Shown: positions 20,881-31,683 of the stretch, piece after piece
Layout of the letters: every line of letters begins with the position of its first letter
How positions within the stretch are numbered: position 1 is the stretch's first letter
DNA from: Rana temporaria
Taxonomy: Eukaryota; Chordata; Amphibia; Anura; Ranidae
DNA: 64,000 nt
Reading direction: 5' to 3'
Assembly: GCF_905171775.1 (NCBI RefSeq)
Contig: NC_053490.1
Coordinates: 15,587,252 to 15,651,251 of the forward strand
Translations under genes and position numbers: made by a program
The notes under the pieces: generated by a model
What the model was told of the DNA's origin: nothing
Seen by the model: the letters and a program-made list of their open reading frames with translations, nothing else
Databases searched by the model: none

Positions 20881-21976
20881 TGTAGCGCTACCCCCTCAGG
20901 AGCCGCTGATTGATTTGGGATCGGCGTATTAAGTTACCTCTATGTAGTGTCTAGGGGTGAAGGTAGTGAGTAGAGCAGTAATCGAATGTCCAATCTGTAG
21001 ATGAAGTTTTCTGAATGCTATATTTCTTGGTCCCACACGACCAACACATCAACTTGAGGTAGACAGGATAGGTTGATGAGAATAGAATAACCTCGCAGTA
21101 TCAGGCTTTGGATGTAAGAAAGCAGTCCTGCCTTCTGTAGTTGCATCAGTACGTCGCCACTCTAGTTGGAGTGGGTGAAGTGCCCCCGGACAGACCCCCG
21201 CCACAGGCCTGGCAGCCAGAGCGTCACTCGAAGTTTCTGGGAGGAACAAGTCTCTGCCACAGACTTGGCTCTGATTGAATGTTGAGACCTCTGCCACAGG
21301 CCTAGTGCGAAGTTAAGTTAGATGATAGAGCGAATCCTCCCAGTAAATAACGTTAGGGTCACCGGTTGACAGCGTGAGTGTACCTGTCAATGTCCGGTCA
21401 CCAGATCCCGATGGTTCGTTCAAGCCCTTTTGGATCACCTGCCTCTGGGTTTTCCTCAAGCCGATCCCCCACCGGACAGCATACAGCCCAGGATCTTCTC
21501 AAAAGGAGTGGGGACCCAGTAAGTCACTGGGGCCCATTGGTAGCATCAGTTGCTCCAGGCCAGGAGGGCCCAGAGTCAGAAACTCCACGTAGCACGCGAC
21601 CCCAGGCCAGGAAGGCCATAGTGATGGGGCCCGTGATGTGCGCACACCCTAAAGGAGGGTGCCGCACCCGGAACCAGGAACCCGCGAAGAACCCAGAGCA
21701 ACGGCCTCCGCCACAGAAATACCCCTCCCCAGCATGCCCCGGGAAGGAAAACTCCTCTAATTGGCTGCTGGGAAGAGGCGGCTCCGCCTGGACCTCTCTG
21801 GCGCCACCTGCCTCCCAGTGATGGAACTGCATCCCCGAAACGCAGGCTGACCCACAGAACAATCCAGATTTGGCGACAGCCAAATTTGACAAAATCAAGA
21901 ATGAGAGCAACATAACTCTCTCATTCCCCCACTAAATTTAACATAGCGTCCTTTCTGAAAATAAAGGGGCGCTACA
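20881..21976. mobile_element. Solo LTR of about 1.1 kb
   Basis: The unit starts TGTAGCGCTACC and ends GGGGCGCTACA, so the ends are inverted. CAAT flanks it on both sides (20877-20880 and 21977-21980), a 4-bp duplication. No retroelement coding region is attached. An AATAAA lies just inside the right end. The overlapping ORFs at 21374-21913 on both strands reflect GC-rich composition, not genes. Confidence 0.6.
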
Positions 21977-22145
21977 CAATATTACGGTATAAAATGTAGA
22001 CATAGCAGCTACACAAGGCCTGCAACAGAAAGTGCAATGAATGTTTCTGTGAAAACTAGAGACATTAAAGGTCTTGGATGGGTCATTTGAAGGAAAGGTA
22101 TAGCACATATGTGCATATTTTGAGATACTGCTGCAAAACTTACCT
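20929..22145 (+). repeat. 1.2-kb segmental duplication, first copy
   Basis: This copy covers the LTR from its 49th base and 170 bp of right flank. It matches the second copy at 22377-23593 almost base for base, with roughly 2 percent differences by eye. The first 48 bp of the LTR are outside the repeat unit. Confidence 0.9.
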
Positions 22146-22148
22146 TAA

Positions 22149-22376
22149 CCCCTTCCCGACCGCCGCATGTACATATACGTCGGCAGAATGGCACGTACAG
22201 GCACATTGGCGTACCTGTACGTCCCTGCCTTTCCGCGGGTCGGATCGGGACCCCCCCCCCCGCGACATGCGGCGGTCGGGTTCCCGCGGGGAGCGATCCG
22301 GGACGACGGCGCGGCTATTTGTTTATAGCCGCTCCGTCGCGGTCGCTCCCCGGAGCTGAAGAATGGGGAGAGCCGT
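22149..22376 (-). mobile_element. Family B fragment at the duplication junction
   Basis: It begins at TTAA (22145-22148) with CCCCTTCCCGACCGCCGCATG and ends inside the element at GGGGAGAGCCGTA. The neighbouring DNA then jumps to TTAAGTTACC, the start of the second duplication copy. The rest of family B is missing, so the breakpoint lies within it. Confidence 0.8.
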
Positions 22377-23593
22377 ATTAAGTTACCTCTATGTGATGTC
22401 TAGGGGTGAAGGTAGTGAGTAGAGCAGTAATCGAATGTCCAATCTGTAGATGAAGTTTTCTGAATGCTTTATTTCTTGGTCCCACACGACCAACACATCA
22501 ACTTGAGGTAGACAGGATAGGTTGATGAGAATAGAATAACCTCGCAGTATCAGGCTTTGGATGTAAGAAAGCAGTCCTGCCTTCTGTAGTTGCATCAGTA
22601 CGTCGCCACTCTAGTTGGAGTGGGTGAAGTGCCCCCGGACAGACCCCCGCCACAGGCCTGGCAGCCAGAGCGTCACTCGAAGTTTCTGGGAGGAACAAGT
22701 CTCTGCCACAGACTTGGCTCTGATTGAATGTCGAGACCTCTGCCACAGGCCTAGTGCGAAGTTAAGTTAGATGATAGAGCGAATCCTCCCAGTAAATAAC
22801 GTTAGGGTCACCGGTTGACAGCGTGAGTGTACCTGTCAATGTCCGGTCACCAGATCCCGATGGTTCGTTCAAGCCCTTTTGGATCACCTGCCTCCGGGTT
22901 TACCTCAAGCCGATCCCCCACCGGACAGCATACAGCCTAGGATCTTCTCAAAAGGAGTGGGGACCCAGTAAGTCACTGGGGCCCCTTGGTAGCATCAGTT
23001 GCTCCAGGCCAGGAGGGCCCAGAGTCAGGATCTCCACGTAGCACGTGACCCCAGGCCAGGAAGGCCATAGTGATGGGGCTCGTGATGTGCGCACACCCTA
23101 AAGGAGGGTGCCGCACCCGGAACCAGGAACCCGCGAAGAACCCAGAGCAACGGCCTCCGCCACAGAAATACCCCTCCCCAGCATGCCCCGGGAAGGAAAA
23201 CTCCTCGAATTGGCTGCTGGGAAGAGGCGGCTCCGCCTGGACCTCTCTGGCGTCATCTGCTGCCCAGTGATGGAACTGCATGCCCGGAACGCAGGCTGAC
23301 CTACAGAACAATCCAGATTTGGCGACAGCCAAATTTGACAAAATCAAGAATGAGAGCAACATAACTCTCTTATTCCCCACTAAATTTAACATAGCGTCCT
23401 TTCTGAAAATAAAGGGGCGCTACACAATATTACGGTATAAAATGTAGACATAGCAGCTACACAAGGCCTGCAACAGAAAGTGCAATGAATGTTTCTGTGA
23501 AAACTAGAGACATTAAAGGTCTTGGATGGGTCATTTGAAGGAAAAGTATAGCACATATGTGCATATTTTGAGATACTGCTGCAAAACTTACCT
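22377..23593 (+). repeat. 1.2-kb segmental duplication, second copy
   Basis: It starts TTAAGTTACCTCTATG and runs through the LTR end (GGGGCGCTACA near 23415) into the same 170-bp flank, to CTTACCTTAA. After this the sequence becomes AGTTGACC, the presumed original right flank. Unlike the first copy it has no family B at its right TTAA. Confidence 0.9.
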
Positions 23594-23977
23594 TAAAGTT
23601 GACCTTGTGTCACAACTAACATCACTGTATATGGAGATGGATAGGCTGATGGTCAACCTTGTCAGAAGGAAAGTTTCCTATCTGTGGCAGACTCAACTGA
23701 GACAGGGGCTTTTGGAGGGGCTGCAGGATAGCCTCTTGCCCGCCGACTATGGGCTCTGGTATTTGAGGGAGCTACGAGCATTCAGGAAGATGTCCTATTT
23801 TATGACATGTTATTACCACATTTAACAGTCAAGAAAGCCATGATGGTCTTTGCAAACTTGAAACTCAATGAGAAGATGGAAGTGAAAAGAAAGCCTGTTA
23901 ATGAGATTTGAACAGCCCTGGTTATTCTTGAATGATGGAGAGCTGTTGCTGAACTGTCTGGGGTGGGCACTCCCTGA
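23594..23977. other. Unassigned DNA with a short open frame
   Basis: The plus frame 23596-23825 stays open for about 77 codons, including a Leu- and Arg-rich stretch. I recognise no family. It could be a decayed retroelement piece. No splice signals stand out. Confidence 0.25.
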
Positions 23978-23985
23978 CTAATCAC

Positions 23986-24584
23986 CAGGGCAGGACTTAG
24001 GGTGGTGGGGGCCCCTGGGATTAATAATCGAAGGGGCCCCCTGAAGCAGAGAAGCAGGGGGGGGAGTGTCATCGCTGACTGATCATTGTTGATTGGGGTG
24101 GGGGGCTGGATCCACTGCTGACCGACCTATCGATGTTATTGAGTGGGGGGGGGGGGGGAGTGCGCCGACCAATCATACTTGTTGAGACGGAAAACGCTGG
24201 ATGGAGGGCCACCTTCAGTCATTTGGGGCCCCTTACACAGCTGCAGTGAAAGGGCCGAGGTTGCCGCAAAATTGCAGGAGGGGTTGCCACGTTTTCCCGC
24301 AAAATTGCAGGAGGGGTTGCCGCGGGTTCCCACAAAATTGCCGGATGGGTTTGCTGCCGTTTCCTGCAAAATTGCAGGAGGGGTTGCCGCGGTTTCCCGC
24401 AAAATTGCAGGAGGGGTTGCCGCGGTTTCCCGCAAAATTGCAGGAGGGGATTGCCGCGAAATTGCAGGAGGGGGTTGCCACGATTCCTGAGAATGGGGGG
24501 TTGCCACGATTGGGCTCGGGGCCCCCTATTGGGCGGGGCCCATGGGCTTGAGCCCAGTCAAGCCCAATGGTAAGTCTGGCCCTG
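23986..24584. mobile_element. hAT-type element with 33-bp array
   Basis: Ends CAGGGCAGGACTTAGG and AAGTCTGGCCCTG are flanked by a perfect 8-bp duplication CTAATCAC (23978-23985 and 24585-24592). The interior has GGGGCCCC blocks and a 33-bp tandem array. 599 bp. ORFs across the array on both strands are artefacts of its 3-fold unit length. Confidence 0.9.
24255..24485. repeat. 33-bp minisatellite
   Basis: About seven units of GTTGCCGCGGTTTCCCGCAA plus AATTGCAGGAGGG, with one shortened unit near 24450. The unit is a multiple of three, so all frames stay open over long stretches. Confidence 0.9.
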
Positions 24585-24632
24585 CTAATCACAGCTGTCT
24601 GGTTGCCTGGCTGTTGATTAGCTCACTGTTTA

Positions 24633-25115
24633 AAGCGGGAGTTCATCCGAAAAACTATTTTTAACATTAGATTGAGGCTCATTTTGGGAAGCAGAATCGG
24701 GTGTTTTTTTTTTAAATCTAAGCAGTACTTACCGTTTTAGAGATAGATCTTCTCCGCGGCTTCCGGGTATGGTCTTCGGGACTGGGCGTTCCTATTTGAT
24801 TGACAGGCTTCCGACGGTCGCATCCATCGCGTCACGAGTAGCCGAAAGAAGCCGAACGTCGGTGCGGCTCTATACGGCGCCTGCGCACCAATGTTCGGCT
24901 ACTTTCAGAAAATCGTGACGCGATGTATGCGACCGTCGGAAGCCTGTCAATCAAATAGGAACGCCCAGTCCCACAGCCCATACCCGGAAGCGGCGGAGAA
25001 GATCCATCTCTAAAACGGTAAGTACTGCTTCGATTTAAAAAAAACACCCGATTCTGCTTTCCAAAACGAGCCTCAATCTAATGTTAAAAATGTAGTTTTT
25101 GGGTGAACCTCCACT
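24633..25115. mobile_element. TTAA-flanked foldback element, copy 3
   Basis: TTAA at 24629-24632 and 25116-25119 flanks ends AGCGGGAGTTCATCC and GGGTGAACCTCCACT. The arms contain TAGCCGAAAGAAGCCGAACG and its complement region, as in copy 2 at 8103-8613, which is clearly the same subfamily. Confidence 0.85.
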
Positions 25116-25119
25116 TTAA

Positions 25120-25668
25120 GTAGGTTACTGTTAGCTGTTCATTAGATGTACTGTTAGATGAAGTTTGCATTGTTTAGGATAATGTGATCAAGCGCTTTTC
25201 TGATTTTGTGTGGTATAAATTCTATGCAAACTTACAATAAGTTCCTGTTTGCACCTAAGCTAGTGTTGTCTAGTTCTTTTCCCTGCTGTAATACCCTTTT
25301 TCTGTGTTCCAGCAGTGAGGAAGCAGCTCTTTGGTGGCACCCAGGAAGAGTGCCAGGTGGTCCATCATAATTTGTGAAAAAAACCTTATTCGCCTTTCTA
25401 CTGAAGAGACAGAAAATGGATCCTAAATTTCAAGGGTGTCACATGAGACAGTGCACCCCATCCAGTGTGCAAATGTACCCAGGGACAGGGCCTCTTTAGG
25501 AGCAGAAAAAGCTACTGCCTTAGGGCTACTAGTTTAGGTGGCCAACCAAACCCAGGACCTGCCATTAAATGGAGCTAAATTCCAAATTCAACCATCTTGA
25601 TTGGCTGGATCAAAATGACATAACACTTGCAATTATGCAAGGCTGAGCATGCATAGGTCAGTGTATGT
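25120..25668. other. Unassigned, unique-looking DNA
   Basis: No gene or repeat family recognised. The sequence has ordinary composition and no long frame. Confidence 0.3.
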
Positions 25669-25802
25669 CAGGCATGTCCAAAGTCTGGCCCGCGGGCCAA
25701 TTGCGGCCCCCGTTCCGGTTTAATGTGGCCCCCCTGGTAATTTGGATATATATTTGGATATATATATATCTTTTGTGGCCCCCAGGGCCACAAAAGATAT
25801 AT
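25669..25802. mobile_element. hAT-type fragment (CAGGCATGTCCAAAG end)
   Basis: The left end CAGGCATGTCCAAAGTCTGG followed by CCCGCGGGCC is a common vertebrate hAT terminus. The right part is an inverted GTGGCCCCCAGGGCCAC hairpin and TATATA DNA. The right terminus is missing. Confidence 0.6.
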
Positions 25803-26230
25803 ACTGTATTTATCGGTGCTGCCTCAGAGGGGACAGGGAAGGGAGAATGAGAAATTACATACAGGAGAATGTCCTGTTAACTTGGCTGCATCTGTAATAG
25901 GAAGTCCCGTCTCCTGGGCTGCCATTGGACGACTCCTCTGTCTATCATAGGTGGTGGGACATTGTATTAAAGAGGCTGCTGTGTAAACAGGAGATTCTCC
26001 TGTATGTAATCTGTTGGCACTCGTCCCGCCCCCCTGTAACCCCAGTCCCCTCCGAGGTTGCAGATGGGCATCGATCAGGCTGCACTGATGGCAATGGAGA
26101 GGCTGCATTCATGGCAATGGAGAGGCTGCATTCATGGGCACTGACCCTTATTTTGCTTCACAGTTCTTTATTTAAATAAAATAAAAAATTCCCTGAAACT
26201 TCCCTCCTAAAGTGAAGGTGCAGATAAATA
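25803..26230. mobile_element. Family F element, copy 2
   Basis: It begins TACTGTATTTATCGG and ends CAGATAAATACGA. It shares CTCCTGTATGTAATCTG, AGGAAGTCCCGTCTCCTGGG and CTGAAACTTCCCTCC with the copy at 16119-16635, in the opposite orientation. The termini are degraded. Confidence 0.6.
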
Positions 26231-26234
26231 CGAT

Positions 26235-26968
26235 GGCCCGGATTCAGAAAGCAGTTACGACGGCGTATCTCCAGATACGCCGTCGTAACTCTGAGTGCGG
26301 GCCGTCGCAACTCGGCGCCTGATTCATAGAATCAGATACGCCTCACAGTTGCCTAGATACGAGCGGCGTAAGTCTCCTACGCCGTCGTATCTTAGGCTGC
26401 ATATTTACGCTGGCCGCTAGGTGGCGCTTCCGTAGATTTCCGCCTAGAATATGCAAATTAGCTAGATACGCCGATTCAGAAACGTACGCCCGCCCGGCGC
26501 ATTTTTTTACGTCAGTTGCATAAGGCTTTTTCGTGCGTATAGTTACCCCTGCTATATGAGGCGCAGCCAATGTTAAGTATGGATGTCGGGACAGCGTCGA
26601 ATTTTCCATCGTTTGCGTAACTCGTCCGCGAATGGGGCTGGGCGTAAGCGACGTTCACGTCGAAAGCATTGACTATTTGCGACGTGATTTCGAGCATGCG
26701 CACTGGGATACGTCCACGGACGGCGCATGCGCCGTTCGTAAAGAGCGTCAATTACGTGGGGTCATGATAGATTAACATACAACACGCCCACTACCAGCCA
26801 AATTTGAATTAGGCGGGCTTACGCCGACACATTTACACTACGCCGCCGTAACTTACAGCGCAAGTTCTTTCTGAATACGGAACTTGCGCCCTAAGTTACG
26901 GCGGCGTAGTGTATCTGAGATACGCTACGCCCGCCTACAACTTAGACTATTCTTTCTGAATGCGGGCC
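26235..26968. mobile_element. Harbinger-type MITE
   Basis: Ends GGCCCGGATTCAGAAAG and CTTTCTGAATGCGGGCC are flanked by GAT at 26232-26234 and 26969-26971. It has the family core GCCGCTAGGTGGCG at about 26414. 734 bp, non-coding. Confidence 0.85.
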
Positions 26969-27270
26969 GATATATCCAAATAACACGCCCATGCTCATTC
27001 TTAGTCCTGAGTGGCGCCACAAAAGATATATATATATATATCCAAATAACACACCCTACCTCATCTCTTCACCACACAGTCACAAAGGCAAGACAATTCT
27101 TGTTGGGCAGTGTAGTAGAGCTCAGACGAACACACTTGGACCGACTTTTAATGGTTCAAAGAATGTCAGGCAAAATAGTCGGCCCTCACACATGTTCACT
27201 TCATCCAATTTGAAGGGTTATTACAGAAGAGACACAGTAGGGTTGATTTACTAAAGGCAAAAAGAATTTT
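26969..27270. other. Unassigned DNA with a TA microsatellite
   Basis: CACAAAAGATATATATATA lies at about 27010-27032 and a GATATATCCAAATAACAC word is repeated at 26969 and 27033. The right edge has TTGATTTACTAAAGGC, a word found at the ends of some frog repeats. No gene. Confidence 0.35.
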
Positions 27271-27984
27271 AGCTAGATTCACGTCGGAGAGCCTAACGTT
27301 AGGCAGGCGTAGCGTATCGCATATACGCAATGCCGCCGTAAGTTAGAGAGGCAAGTGCTGTATTCGCAAAGCACTTGCGTCCTAAGTTACGGCGGCGTAG
27401 CGTAAATGTGCCGGGCTAAGAGCGCCGAATTCAAATGAGGATGAGGGGGGCGTGTTTTATGGTAATGAATCGTGACCCGACGTGATTGACGGCATGCACC
27501 GTCCGTGGACATATCCCAGTGTGCATTGCTCCAAAGTACGCCGCAAGGACTTATTTGTTTTTGACATGAACGTAAATTACGTCCAGCCCCGTTCACGGAC
27601 GACTTACGCAAACGACGTCAAATTTTCAAAATTCGACGCGGGAACGACGTCCATACTTAATATTGGCTAGGCCAGCTATTTGTTGGACTAACTTTACGCC
27701 TGAAAACGCCTTACGTAAACGGCGTATCTTTATTGCGACGGGCAAGTGTACGTTCGTGAATAGGCGCATCACGCTGATTTACGCATTCTAGGCGTAAATC
27801 AGCGTTCACACCCCTAGCGGCCGGCGGAACTAGACAGCTAAGATACGACGGCGCAGGCCGTCATATCTTAGCTACATTTAAGTGTATCTCAGTTTGAGAA
27901 TACACTTAAATGTACGACGGCGCAGATTCAGAGTTACGACGGCGTATCTACTGATACGCCGGCGTAAACCTCTCTGAATCTGGC
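27271..27984. mobile_element. Harbinger-type MITE
   Basis: Ends GCTAGATTCACG and CTGAATCTGGC with the shared interior (CCCCTAGCGGCCGG near 27812, here in the opposite orientation). The target duplication is not clear: TTA on the left, TAT on the right. Confidence 0.75.
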
Positions 27985-28094
27985 TATTTGAAAAGTGCAG
28001 TTGTACTCTGCAAGTGTAGTTGCTCCAGAGCTTAAATGAGCAGAAGCTCTGCCGACTTCCATCATCCAATCATGTGCAGCAAAAATGCTGTTAT

Positions 28095-28448
28095 TTTTTT
28101 TCGACAGATGTTCGCTCAAACTTGTCTTGCATACACACGGTCACACAAATGTTGTCAGAAATTGCAAACGTCAAGAACGCATTGAAGTACACTACGACGA
28201 GCCAAGAAAAATTAAGTTCAATGATTCCGAGCATGCGTAGGACTTTTGTGCGTTGAATTGTGTACACACGGTTGGAATTTCCGGCAAGAACTTTTGTTGT
28301 CGGAAATATTGAGAACCAGCTCTCAAACGTTTGTTGTCGGAAATTCCGACAGCAAATGTCCGATGGAGCCTACACGCGGTCGGATTTTCCGACAACAAGC
28401 TCACATCGAACATTTGCTGTCGGAAATTCCAACCGTGTGTACGCGGCA
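28095..28448. mobile_element. TCCGACAACAA foldback element (family E)
   Basis: It contains four inverted or direct copies of TTTGTTGTCGGAAATTCCGA, the shared TTTTTCTTGGCTCGT-type block and the right end CCGTGTGTACGCGGCATTGCA. No ORF of interest. The left end is not precise. Confidence 0.6.
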
Positions 28449-28566
28449 TTGCACTCCAGCATGAAAAGCAGTTGTTTCCATTGGTGGTCCAGTGTTACTT
28501 AACATTCCTTTCATCCTCAGGTCACCAAGCCTCAGATCTCCGTGACCTGACCCCATGTGTAACAAT

Positions 28567-29156
28567 TGTGACAGGAAGTCAGGTAAATCTGTGGGTGTTG
28601 TCACAGACGGGAGATACATTTCTGCCTTGTTTAGACAATACACCAATTGTTATTAGGCGTCGGCTGCAGAAGTAGCCAGAAAAAGGTTTAAGGGCGTTGG
28701 AAAACTTCAGCTGTTCAGAATGAGGCAATTAAGTCCTCTATAAGTAATCCAGAGGATTACCAGTGATTTGCTGCATCCTGAGGTTTTGTGAGTAAGGAGA
28801 GCAGTAGCTGAAAGTCTTCTGAGGAGGTGAGGTGGTGATTGATTTTTCTGTGATAAAAAATCAAAAGACTATTGTTTTTCTGCTGTATGACCAGCAGTGT
28901 CTGCCCAGCAGTAGCCTGTGCCAGACTCCCTAGATAGGTTCCTGTGTGGTGAAGGTAGACGCCCCAAGTGGCCAGGGTTTATTTTATGTTTGATTTTGTT
29001 AATGCTGTTTGGATGCTTGCACTTGTTTCCAGCAAGATGGAAGAATAAACCAAAATCTTTGTTTTCAACCGTCTTCGACTGCCTCTCTGTATAGTTCAGT
29101 GTGTAGTGAACCCATCCAGGGGGTCACACACCCCCACTACCGAGCAAACCCCTTAC
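28567..29156 (+). mobile_element. Solo LTR
   Basis: The unit begins TGTGACAGGAAGTC and ends CCCCTTACA, flanked by CAAT at 28563-28566 and 29157-29160 (4-bp duplication, possibly 5). AATAAA lies at 29043, followed by a GTTTTC-type downstream stretch. A weak TATA (CTATAAG) is at about 28738. Length 590 bp and no internal genes. Confidence 0.6.
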
Positions 29157-29330
29157 ACAATGTATACATTTATATAAAGTTTACCTGGATAGATAAGAAC
29201 AGGTGCAAAACACACAGCGTTTTCCCCAAGTCCAACAGCATCTTTATCTGTAAAGACAACAATGTAGATGTAAACCAAAGCACCAAAACCTTACATAAGC
29301 TTTGACATGTTAAGGTCATTTTCAGTCTTT

Positions 29331-29413
29331 TTAACCACTTAAGGACTCCTTCACGCCGATATACGTCGGCAGAAGGGCACGGCTGGGCACAGGCACGTAC
29401 CTGTACGTTGCCT
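29331..29413 (-). mobile_element. Family B terminal fragment
   Basis: It starts at TTAACCACTTAAGGAC and has CGCCGATATACGTCGGCAGA, the GC-rich end of minus-orientation family B. It stops where another family B begins at TTAACCATTTAAGG. Confidence 0.65.
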
Positions 29414-29417
29414 TTAA

Positions 29418-30265
29418 CCATTTAAGGACCGGACCAATATGCTGCTAAATGACCCAAGGGGTTTTTACAATTCGGCACTGCGTCGCTTTAACAGACAATT
29501 GCGCGGTCGTGCGACGTGGCTCCCAAACAAAATTGGCGTCCTTTTTTCCCCACAAATAGAGCTTTCTTTTGGTAGTATTTGATCACCTCTGCGGTTTTTT
29601 TTTTTTTGTGCTATAAACAAAAATAGAGCGTCAATTTTGAAAAAAAATCAATATTTTTTACTTTTTGCTGTAATAAATATCCCCCAAAAACATATATATA
29701 AAAAAAAATTTTCCTCAGTTTAGGCCGATACGTTTTCTTATACCTATTTTTGGTAAAAAAAATCGCAATAAGCGTTTATCGATTGGTTTGCACAAAATGT
29801 ATAGCGTTTACAAAATAGGGGATAGTTTTATTATTATTTTTTTTTTACTACTAATGGCGGCGATCAGCGATTTTTTTCATGACTGCGACATAATGGCGGA
29901 CACTTCGGACAATTTTGACACATTTTTGGGACCATTGTCATTTTCACAGCAAAAAATGCATTTGAAATGCATTGTTTATTGTGAAAATTACAGTTGCAGT
30001 TTGGGAGTTAACCACAGGGGGCGCTGTAGGAGTTAGTGTTCACTTAGTGTGTGTTTACAACTGTAGGGGGGTGTGGCTGTAGGTCTGACGTCATCGATTG
30101 TGTCTCCCTATAAAAGGGATCACTCGATCGATGCGCCACCACAGTGAAGCACGGGGAAGCCATGTTTACATACGGCTCTCCCCGTTCTTCAGCTCCGTGG
30201 AGCGATCGCGAGGGGGCGGCTATAAACGAATAGCCACGCCCTCGTCCCGGATCGCTCCTGAAGCC
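29418..30265 (+). mobile_element. Family B element, copy 3 (plus half of a chimera)
   Basis: TTAA at 29414-29417 precedes CCATTTAAGGACCGG. The usual blocks follow in order to CCCGGATCGCTCCTGAAGC, where the sequence switches abruptly to the minus orientation of the same family. Confidence 0.75.
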
Positions 30266-30628
30266 ACGCTTATTGCGATTTTTTTGTTACCAAAAATAGG
30301 TAGAATAATACGTAACGGCCTAAACTGAGGGAAAAAAAGTTTTTTTTATATCTTTTTTTGTGGATATTTATTATAGCAAAAAGTAAAAAATATTGCATTT
30401 TTTTTTAAATTGTCGCTCTATTTTTTGTTTATAGCGCAAAAAATAAAAACCGCAGAGGTGATCCAAATACCACCAAAAGAAAACTCTATTTGTGGGGAAA
30501 AAGGACGCCAATTTTGTTTGGGAGCCACGTCGCACGACCGCGCAATTGTCTGTTAAAGCGACGCAGTCCCAAACTGTAAAAACACCTTGGGTCTTTAGGC
30601 AGCAATATGGTCCGGGGCTTAAGTGGTT
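30266..30628 (-). mobile_element. Family B element, inverted partial copy
   Basis: It enters at CACGCTTATTGCGATTTTT, mid-element, and runs in minus orientation to GGTCCGGGGCTTAAGTGGTTA. With 29418-30265 it forms a head-to-head chimera with about 350 bp of complementary sequence. Confidence 0.75.
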
Positions 30629-30968
30629 ATAAACATTGATCAGGCAGGATATAGAGAGATACAAAGTAACGTTGTTTATAAACATTGATCAGGCAGGATA
30701 TAGAGAGATACAAAGTAACGTTGTTTATAAACATTGATCAGGCAGGATATAGAGAGATACAAAGTAACGTTGTTTATAAACATTGATCAGGCAGGATATA
30801 GAGAGATACAAAGTAACGTTGTTTATAAACATTGATCAGGCAGGATATAGAGAGATACAAAGTAACGTTGTTTATAAACATTGATCAGGCAGGATATAGA
30901 GAGATACAAAGTAACGTTGTTTATAAACATTGATCAGACAGGATATAGAGAGATACAAAGTAAGGTCC
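30627..30968. repeat. 49-bp tandem array
   Basis: Seven nearly identical units of AAACATTGATCAGGCAGGAT plus ATAGAGAGATACAAAGTAACGTTGTTTAT. AAACATTGAT starts at 30631, 30680, 30729 and so on to 30925, exactly 49 bp apart. Only the last unit has a change (CAGACAGG), so the array is young. It abuts the end of family B. Confidence 0.93.
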
Positions 30969-30969
30969 A

Positions 30970-31682
30970 GAGCTATTTTTCTACTTTCCTCAGCTAGAGG
31001 GTCTAGCCCCTCCACACTCCATCCAAACCCCCCCAAAAAAAAGTTTTGGCTCTTGCACCTTCATTAAGTTATTCATATTTGTTATCCATCAACTACGGCC
31101 ACAAGAACACGGAACAGCGAGGGTGTAGGAATATGGCAATGGCATCATAATGATCTTTATTCACATTTTACAACAAAGGGCACAGTATGGCACCTCCTGT
31201 GAACACAATGCAGCTTCTGTTTCAAAGAATAAAAATATTTCCGTTGTAGATAAAGATTCTTTATGGTGAGAAGAGGAATAAGGTGAGGTTGTATCTTACC
31301 TGTCTGCAGGTCTGTGTGTGAACAATATCACTCCTCTAAGACATATATTCAAAAACGCAATCCTCTCCGCTTTTATTACCATTATTAATCATAAATGATG
31401 ACGTTTTATTACTTTGTCCTTACACCTCTGTGACTTTCTTCCTTGGTGGCACACATTCAGATTTCTCAGAGTGCATTAATCAGCATGTTTGTAGATAAAA
31501 TATATAATCAGACCCAGCCTTGGAGATATGTGGCAAGTTAAATAATGTATCAGTGTAACAATTATCACCATTTATTACCCATCATAAAGATCATAGTACT
31601 CCCCCTGACAATGCCTTTTCTCTGCACAAGGACAGCGCTATCTCTATTCAGGAATTAAGGTCACCATTCACTTCCTACCGGC
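30970..31682. other. Unassigned, unique-looking DNA
   Basis: A 700-bp AT-rich stretch without repeats I recognise and without long frames. It could be true single-copy intergenic DNA or an intron. Confidence 0.35.
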
Positions 31683-31683
31683 A

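Noticed and set aside
21378..21913. Overlapping ORFs of about 130-147 codons on both strands, and their twins near 23000
   Set aside because: They lie in a solo LTR and its duplicated copy. They are open on both strands through GC-rich composition and have no recognised domain.
24136..24592. Several ORFs of 115-123 codons over the 33-bp array
   Set aside because: The unit length is a multiple of three, so open frames in all registers are expected.
30627..30968. CRISPR-like regular spacing
   Set aside because: The 49-bp units are contiguous with no unique spacers, and the context is eukaryotic. The same holds for the 37-bp and 80-bp arrays.
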